Made by a program: the position numbers and the translations under genes | Part shown: positions 58,208 through 64,000 of the stretch, piece after piece | Layout of the letters: each line of letters begins with the position of its first letter | How positions within the stretch are numbered: the stretch's first letter is position 1 | Assembly (NCBI RefSeq): GCF_036785885.1 | Contig: NC_092312.1 | Location: forward strand, 25,190,001 to 25,254,000 | Direction: 5' to 3' | From: Coffea arabica | Taxonomy: Eukaryota > Streptophyta > Magnoliopsida > Gentianales > Rubiaceae | DNA length: 64,000 nt | Notes under the pieces: model-generated | What the model saw: only the letters and a program-made list of their open reading frames with translations | What the model was told of the DNA's origin: nothing | The model's database searches: none

Positions 58208-59764
58208 TTCTTTGTTCATGCAGAATTAATGATCCCTGCAAATTTTCAATACTCAAATTCTCCAAAATTTTTGTCTCCCGGATCACAGTGATGTCCTTTT
58301 TAACTTTTTTATCCTACAAATTGCTCTTTATGCAAAACCTAGACAATGGTGTTATATCGAAATCTAATGTATAGTTGTGATAAAACTGGCACAAAATGTA
58401 GTTTTCATGATGTTTGGAACTCAAAAGAATTTTACTTTGAGACACTGAATGAACTAGCAAATGAGCTAACACCCTACCAATCTGCCATTATAGCTGTGGA
58501 TCGTTGTACAGTTAACTCTGTTAATACTTGTGGGTCTGTTTCTTGATGATTTTTTTGTTCCATGTATATTGACTGCCTCCATTATGCTGCAAACAGGCTT
58601 TTACAGATGTCCCTAGGACAATGTATTTGGGTTCTTTAACATTTTTCTGCCAAATTTTTTTTATATATTTGGATTACATAACTTTTTTTTCCTGCTAAAT
58701 ATTTATTTATATTGTTGATATCGATAACCCGCAGGTTCTTCAAATACAGTGGACATTCTTGAAGGGGTGTAGATGTATATCTATTTCCATATATGGTGTA
58801 AATATCAGCAAGCAAATGTCCAAGGCAAACTTGAATATCTGAGAAAACAGAGGGGCTGAGTGAGGGTAGGAAACCAGAGAAAAAGGCAAGAAAGAAAGAA
58901 GAAAAGGGTTTCGGCTGAGGAAAGAAAAAATGAAAACTGAGAGCAAGAAAAGAGAGAGCAGGAAGAGGAGAAACTATGAGGAGAAACTGAGAGGAGAAAG
59001 GAGGAACTTCACGAGGGAACAAGAAGCTGTCACCATCTCACTGAAATCCATCATCATTGCCGTCAATCATCGCCGGAAAAGCACTATAATGCTTTCTTTC
59101 TCCTGTTTCTTTAGCTTTCGCTGGTGAATGTATGGGAATGGGGGTATTGACCTATTTGTTTCTCTCCCATTTCTTTTAGTAAAATTTCTTAGCTCTTTCT
59201 GATGTTATGCATTCATGTTGGGATGTAATGTCTGCTGTTGGTGAGGGAGTTTGTTGGGTTGCTGTAAATTTTAGGTTTGTTGTTAGGAATCAGTCTAGTG
59301 AAGTTCTGTGTGTATGTGAGAAGAGCTCCGGCCAGTCCAAAGCTGGTCGAAGCCCGTGAGTATAGCCGGAAGTTGGGAGAGACAGTTTACTTTTTGCTGT
59401 TTCCTTGTCTTTTTACTTGCATTTTTACAGTCCAAAACTATTTCCTTTTGCTATTTATTTGCATTTTAGGTACGTCAGTGTCTGCTGGTTCTTTCTTTTC
59501 TTACCATCTTGTTTTTACAATCTATTTTTTCTCCCAAAAAGCGAGGACCCTGTCTGATGTTGGGTGTTTTGGCTGTGAGAATGAGAATGAATGTTTGCAT
59601 GGGTTTTGGTTTCAAACAATGTTTTGGTTCCTTCCTGTTTTGATGACCTACTATGCTTAAGACAAAAACCAATGAAGTTGCAGCAAAGCCTCGACTAGGC
59701 TGCATGAAAGTTTTGGGAAAATGCATATTTTTGGCTCTTCTCTACTCTAGATTTCCTTTGTTGC
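58208..59764. other. Unassigned region right of the Athila-like element
   Basis: No gene is supported. A 66-aa frame at 58,346 and a 127-aa frame at 59,277 have no recognisable family. A purine-rich stretch (58,925-59,030) resembles a leader. It is probably old retroelement sequence, considering its neighbours. Confidence 0.35.
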
Positions 59765-60043
59765 ATGTTCAACCGTGTGTTCATGATGGTTTTGTGGAAG
59801 CTAATTGATGTGTGCATGGACCTTGGCCCACGCAATGATCCAGTCCGAGTGCCATTGGGCCCAGTTACTGGTGCGCAGGCTAAGCAATTCAAAGAGTCAC
59901 TCCAAACCCTTGTGCGAAATGTCCAAGACCAGCAAGGAATCCATAGGGACATTGAGGGCCTGGAAGGGAATGATCAAGTGGTCTACACGATGATCCAAAC
60001 CCATGAAGAGTTAAGTGGACCTAAAAGTGGGGTGGCCGACTAG
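59765..60043 (+). pseudogene. C-terminal tail of a Ty3/gypsy polyprotein (relic)
   Basis: The plus-strand frame contains GPVTGAQAKQFKESLQTLVR and VQDQQGIHRDIEGLEG, resembling the region at the very end of some plant gypsy polyproteins (TRARAKRFKEAL-type). No upstream pol was found. It is followed by LTR-like sequence. Identification rests on memory of the motif. Confidence 0.45.
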
Positions 60044-60540
60044 GCCTTAGGACTTTAGTGCTAGGTTTCAATTGTTAGAGTTAGACTAGATTGTTTAGTT
60101 AGTCATGGGCCGGCCCACCTTGCCTTGTAGTGGCCGAACCTTTTTCCCTTTTCCTCTAGCTTTTCATTAGTCCTTAGTCTATTTAAAGACTCACTTTGTA
60201 CGAATTAAGGGTTACACATTTTATTAATAAAAGTTACTTTATTTCGATTCTTCTTGTTGTGAGAGAGTCGGCCTTTACTTGCTTCTTGGCAAGGGTTTGT
60301 GAGCAATCTCGTGTGGTCTTTAATTGTTCATCCGACCTATCCTTTGAGTATTCACCTCAACTGGAGGCATCGTTCTACCACCTTCAATCAAATCGTGTCG
60401 TCTGTTTTAATTTTAGGTTCCGCAATCCAAGCGTTGGACAACCTCGCTAGATCCTTGGACAAACGTATTACGTGTCTCGAAACGTGTTGATCGACAACCG
60501 TATCACTAATGAATGTTGGGTTTCGAAGCTATGTTTAAAG
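60044..60540 (+). mobile_element. LTR-like sequence following the gypsy tail
   Basis: Contains a TATA-like TATTTAAAGAC (60,180), then ATTAATAAAAG (60,222) and GAGAGAGTCGG, an order expected for the U3/R part of a plus-oriented LTR. Ends were not determined and no second copy is in the window. Confidence 0.4.
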
Positions 60541-61839
60541 CCATTGCAAACTTCCAGGGGTTGCTAGTAAGCTACAAAGTTGCAGAAATAAAGAAACCAG
60601 CGAGGAAGACGAAGGCTTTCGAACCATTTGCATGAAAATTTTTTAAAATTGCAACTTAACCCCTATATTTTCATCTCTTCCCACTATAGCCCAGAAATAT
60701 GGAAAAAGTAATCAATTTCACTCTTTTGAATTTCATTCGTTCCTTTTATGTTTTAACCATGTTTTAAGTAGGTTTATTTTCTGGTTTTAGGAGATAATTA
60801 GTAGAACTCCACTAGTTTTTAAACCTTTATTTTTGACTTCCAATCTTAGCAATAATAATTTGACCTTTGCAACTTCTTTAATTCTTTCAATTGGGTCCTT
60901 GTTTGTTTTAAATTGTTGGATATGAGTTGTTTACTTTCATTTGAATGCTTTGATTGATTCAATTTCGTGTTTATTTCCATTTCTTGTGATTATTTGTTAA
61001 TTAAATTGATGCCTTGACCTTTTTTTTTATTTGGAGGGTAAATAAGAAAAATTTCATTTCATTAGATCTCCAATTCAAGAGAGGTACACTTTACTCATTT
61101 ATTTTGATTTTACTCGATACTATGTGCTCCTATGTGACTTATGTGTGTAATTGGCATGTTTTTTGAATGTTTTTGTTTCATTTATTTATTTATTCACTTT
61201 ACTTGTTTTAATTTTGCATATTAGTTTAATTTAATGTTTGATTATTTAAGAAGCATCGAATTGTAATAGTTAGGGGTTTCAAGACATGTATTTAGATGGA
61301 ATATTTAATAGTTAGGTATTTATTTTATTCCTTCCCCCTTTAGATTGTAGTTAGGGCCCCAAATGTAATAGTTAGATTTTTATTTGCTTTATTTGCTTTG
61401 TGTGTTTTGCATGCTTGTGTGTTTACGTGTTATTCGCTTTCTTAGGGTCTTGCATCTAGATATCATGTTTATGTGCTATATGTTTTATGTGATATTATGT
61501 GTTTACTTGATTTTATTATATTTTATATGATTTATTTGATTATGATAAATGTATGACGTCACCACACTAATTCAACAGTAGTTGTGGCCATTTTTCCTGT
61601 TTTTTCGCTAGTTCAACGCTAGTGAAAACTTATAGACATGGACTAGTTCCACGCTAGACCCTTAAGGACCATCCATGTCCTAGATCATATTTGTGTGACA
61701 ATCACTACATTTTCATGCATATTTTCAACTTTTTATGATTTTTTACCATTTTGCATGATATTTTCCCCTATATGTATATCCCTTATCCCATATTCCCCCT
61801 ATATACAAGTCTACATGTCGTGGGTTCTCTTAATACTCT
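60541..61839. other. AT-rich retroelement-derived region, no gene
   Basis: Sequence resembles non-coding LTR or leader sequence of gypsy elements (AATTGGGTCCTTGTTTGTTT; repeated GCTAG-TCAACGCTAG, TCCACGCTAG near 61,610-61,660). No coding frame. Confidence 0.35.
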
Positions 61840-62596
61840 TGACTTCCTACTGAGAGCGTCCGCTACCTTATTTGCCTTGCCCGGATGGTAACTGAATCAC
61901 ATTTTTTAATTAATTCTAACCACCTTCTTTGCCTCACGTTCAATTCCCTTTGAATAAATAGATACTTGAGACTCTTGTGATTGGTGAAAATCTCACATTG
62001 CACACCATATATGTAATGCCTCCATATTTTCAATGCAAACACTACTGCCGCCAATTCCAAATTACGTGTTGAATAATGCTACTTTTACAGTTTTAGTTGG
62101 CTAGAAGCATAAGCAATTACTCTCCCATTTTGCATCAAAATGCATCCTAAACCATTTTTAGAGGCATCATTATAAATCACAAATCCTTCTATTCTACAGG
62201 ATAGGGTAAGTACTGGGGCTGACACTAGTTTCTCCTTTAACCTCTGGAAACTCATTTCATATTTATCTGTCTATTCAAATTTTGCTCTCTTTTGAGTCAA
62301 CCAAGTAAGAGGCATAGCAATGGTAGAGATTCCTTCCACAAATTTTTGATAATAACCGGGCAACCCTAAAAAAACTCCTCACTTCAATTACATTAGTGGG
62401 CCATGGCCAGTTTACAATTACCTCCACCTTCTTTGGATCAACAGACACCCCTTGAGCTGATATCCACATGTCCTAAAAATGCCACACTCTTCAACCAAAA
62501 TTCACATTTACTAAATTTAGCGTACAATTTCTCTCTTCTTAGTATCTCTAGAACTTCCCTAAGGTGAGCAGCATGAGTTTTTTTATTTGGGGAGTA
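61840..62596 (-). pseudogene. Chromovirus-like (Ty3/gypsy) pol fragment: RT end to RNase H
   Basis: Minus-strand frames give [20 protein letters not shown] with [15 protein letters not shown] (about 62,585-62,470), [20 protein letters not shown] (62,469 onward), then [19 protein letters not shown] and [20 protein letters not shown] (62,060-61,863). A further shifted frame has the [14 protein letters not shown] region (about 61,885). Several frameshifts break it. Its upstream end at VYS is cut by the LTR that starts at 62,597. Confidence 0.85.
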
Positions 62597-64000
62597 TGTG
62601 ACAGCCCCACCTTCCCCTAAGGCGTACCAAAGGAGTTAGCGGACTGCCTGCCCAACTCTCGCCAAGACTACTAAAACGGTCAAACACTAACTCAAGTCGT
62701 TCGGGAACAAGATTTAGCGCGCTTAATCAACCCAATAAATGAGAAACAGAAAAACAAAAGTCAAAACGTAAAGCGAATAATAACTGCCACGTCACAATCC
62801 GCTGAGAGCCCATTGATTACAAGAAATTTCCAACAATCACTGAAAAGAGTATATACAGGCCAAGTACAATCCATTGGATAGGAATACACCCTGTTACAAA
62901 CCACATTCGTATGGTTACAAGCCAAAAGAAAGCATTTAGATCCAAGTACAAACAAAGGTTCCAACTATTGAGGAGCTATACAAAATCTCTCAACTAGCTC
63001 TACTCAACTCACTCTTTACAGTCAAAAGTCCAAAAGATAATTCCCTGTAAGGAAAACAAAATTAACGGAGTGAGCTTTCGCCCAATGAGGTACTATCACG
63101 TAAATACACCAAGAGCACATAAACACAAGAATATTCAATCCAAATATGTACATCAAGTAAGCAAAAGCAATAACACCCAAGCATACGGAGTAAAAGGATA
63201 CGGATGGCTCTCAAGAGCCCTTATCCTCTTTTGCCATACTTGATCTCATCTCATTGACCCTCCGTCAATGTATACTAGGTAATCATGACCGTAGACTCCT
63301 CTTTACTCCAATTATCCGTCCACCTCACTTTCCCCTTACCGGGCCCGAACACCAAACAGTACAGAATTGGTATTACTCGAGTATACCGGAATCAAGGGTC
63401 TCATACCCAAAGATTTCCAAATACAGTCCCCATGGTTTGTCAAATGTCCCCGACCAAGTCCTTACTGGCTCGAGTCCATTGACTTCCAATGAGGTAGAGC
63501 TCAGAGTAAACAGTAAAGGTTCAGAGTTACAGTAAAGGTTGGTATCCAATCGACACCAAATCAAGTCCAGTCAAGAGTATTCAAGTGATATAACAAACAA
63601 ACAAGTAGATCTAATATAATAACCAGTCAAGGAGGCTAGAGAGTACGAGAGTGGTAAAATACACCCCCCTCACCTAGTCCAAACAATCATCACAACTAGT
63701 CCAAATCACAGAATTCAAGTACAAGGAAGCCACGGAATAACAAATATGTGAGTAGTACACTCACCAAGTCAAATAAAGAAATTTCACAAGTTTTCGCCCG
63801 ACGTGAGCCTCGGATCACCGGCACGCCCTGTAATAATCAAGAAAGTACAATTAAGACTCAAACCCGAGTCGAAAACCTTATGCTAGAAACTATTAAGGCA
63901 AACCCAAATATAACTTGGAAATGGAAAATACATAACATTTAGGGTTAAAAGTAGAAGCAATCCCTAAAACCGATCAATTCGATCCAATCTCAACCCAACT
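62597..64000 (+). mobile_element. LTR of another gypsy-type element, running off the right edge
   Basis: Starts TGTGACAGCCCCACCTTCCC immediately inside the reverse transcriptase of the chromovirus fragment, as an insertion would. The long non-coding stretch includes GAGTGAGCTTTCGCCCAATG (about 63,068), typical of Tekay/Del-like LTRs as I remember them. No partner LTR or internal region is in the window, so orientation and type are provisional. Confidence 0.5.

Noticed and set aside
58346..58546. 66-aa frame as a small secreted cysteine-containing peptide gene
   Set aside because: No signal peptide, no recognised cysteine spacing, and it lies in retroelement-rich sequence.
1..64000. CRISPR arrays, operons or bacterial systems
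   Set aside because: Introns, plant gene families and plant retroelements show eukaryotic nuclear DNA; the repeats present are microsatellites, LTRs and inverted repeats.

Overview
The window is nuclear DNA of a flowering plant. Coding regions are split by GT-AG introns, the intergenic DNA is AT-rich with many A/T tracts and microsatellites, and Ty1/copia, Ty3/gypsy (Athila-like and chromovirus-like), MITE and Pack-type DNA elements are present. Family content (myosin XI, neprosin-domain proteins, U1-type zinc fingers) fits a eudicot. Some LTR sequence reminds me of Rubiaceae elements such as coffee, but that is an impression I could not check. All intron/exon coordinates were set by hand from splice sites, reading phase and comparison among paralogues.

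Layout. 1-1,787: first seven coding exons of a minus-strand class XI myosin; the rest lies off the left edge. 5,600-25,440: a plus-strand tandem array of neprosin-domain genes (DUF4409 propeptide plus DUF239/neprosin domain), each with seven coding exons. It holds three apparently intact genes (9,147-11,841; 15,892-19,133; 20,757-23,477), two clear pseudogenes (5,634-6,242; 23,874-25,400) and relic exons near 7,546-8,075 and 23,745-23,790. A fourth intact, more diverged member lies at 34,699-38,228. Between them sit a minus-strand U1-type C2H2 zinc-finger gene (26,016-29,372) with a multiplied exon, and a 2.7-kb Pack-type transposon (31,585-34,323) that carries three exons of an alcohol-dehydrogenase-like gene, framed by a perfect 76-bp inverted repeat.

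38,700-64,000 is mostly mobile DNA. A young Ty1/copia element (39,286-43,968, minus; LTRs differing at one base, TSD TCTGA) has split a coding exon of an unrecognised host gene or gene fragment. Then come a 0.77-kb retroelement-derived inverted repeat (45,117-45,885), the 3' end of another probable copia element (46,050-47,088), a decayed Athila-like Ty3/gypsy element (47,089-58,207, minus) with an accessory 3' ORF, and further gypsy/chromovirus fragments, one interrupted by another LTR that runs off the right edge.

Main biological point: the neprosin array shows birth-and-death evolution. Every copy seen here lacks a glutamate at the second position of the proposed catalytic pair, and two of the four intact genes lack the first as well. 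The cluster may therefore encode secreted, propeptide-bearing proteins that are no longer classical glutamate prolyl-endopeptidases.
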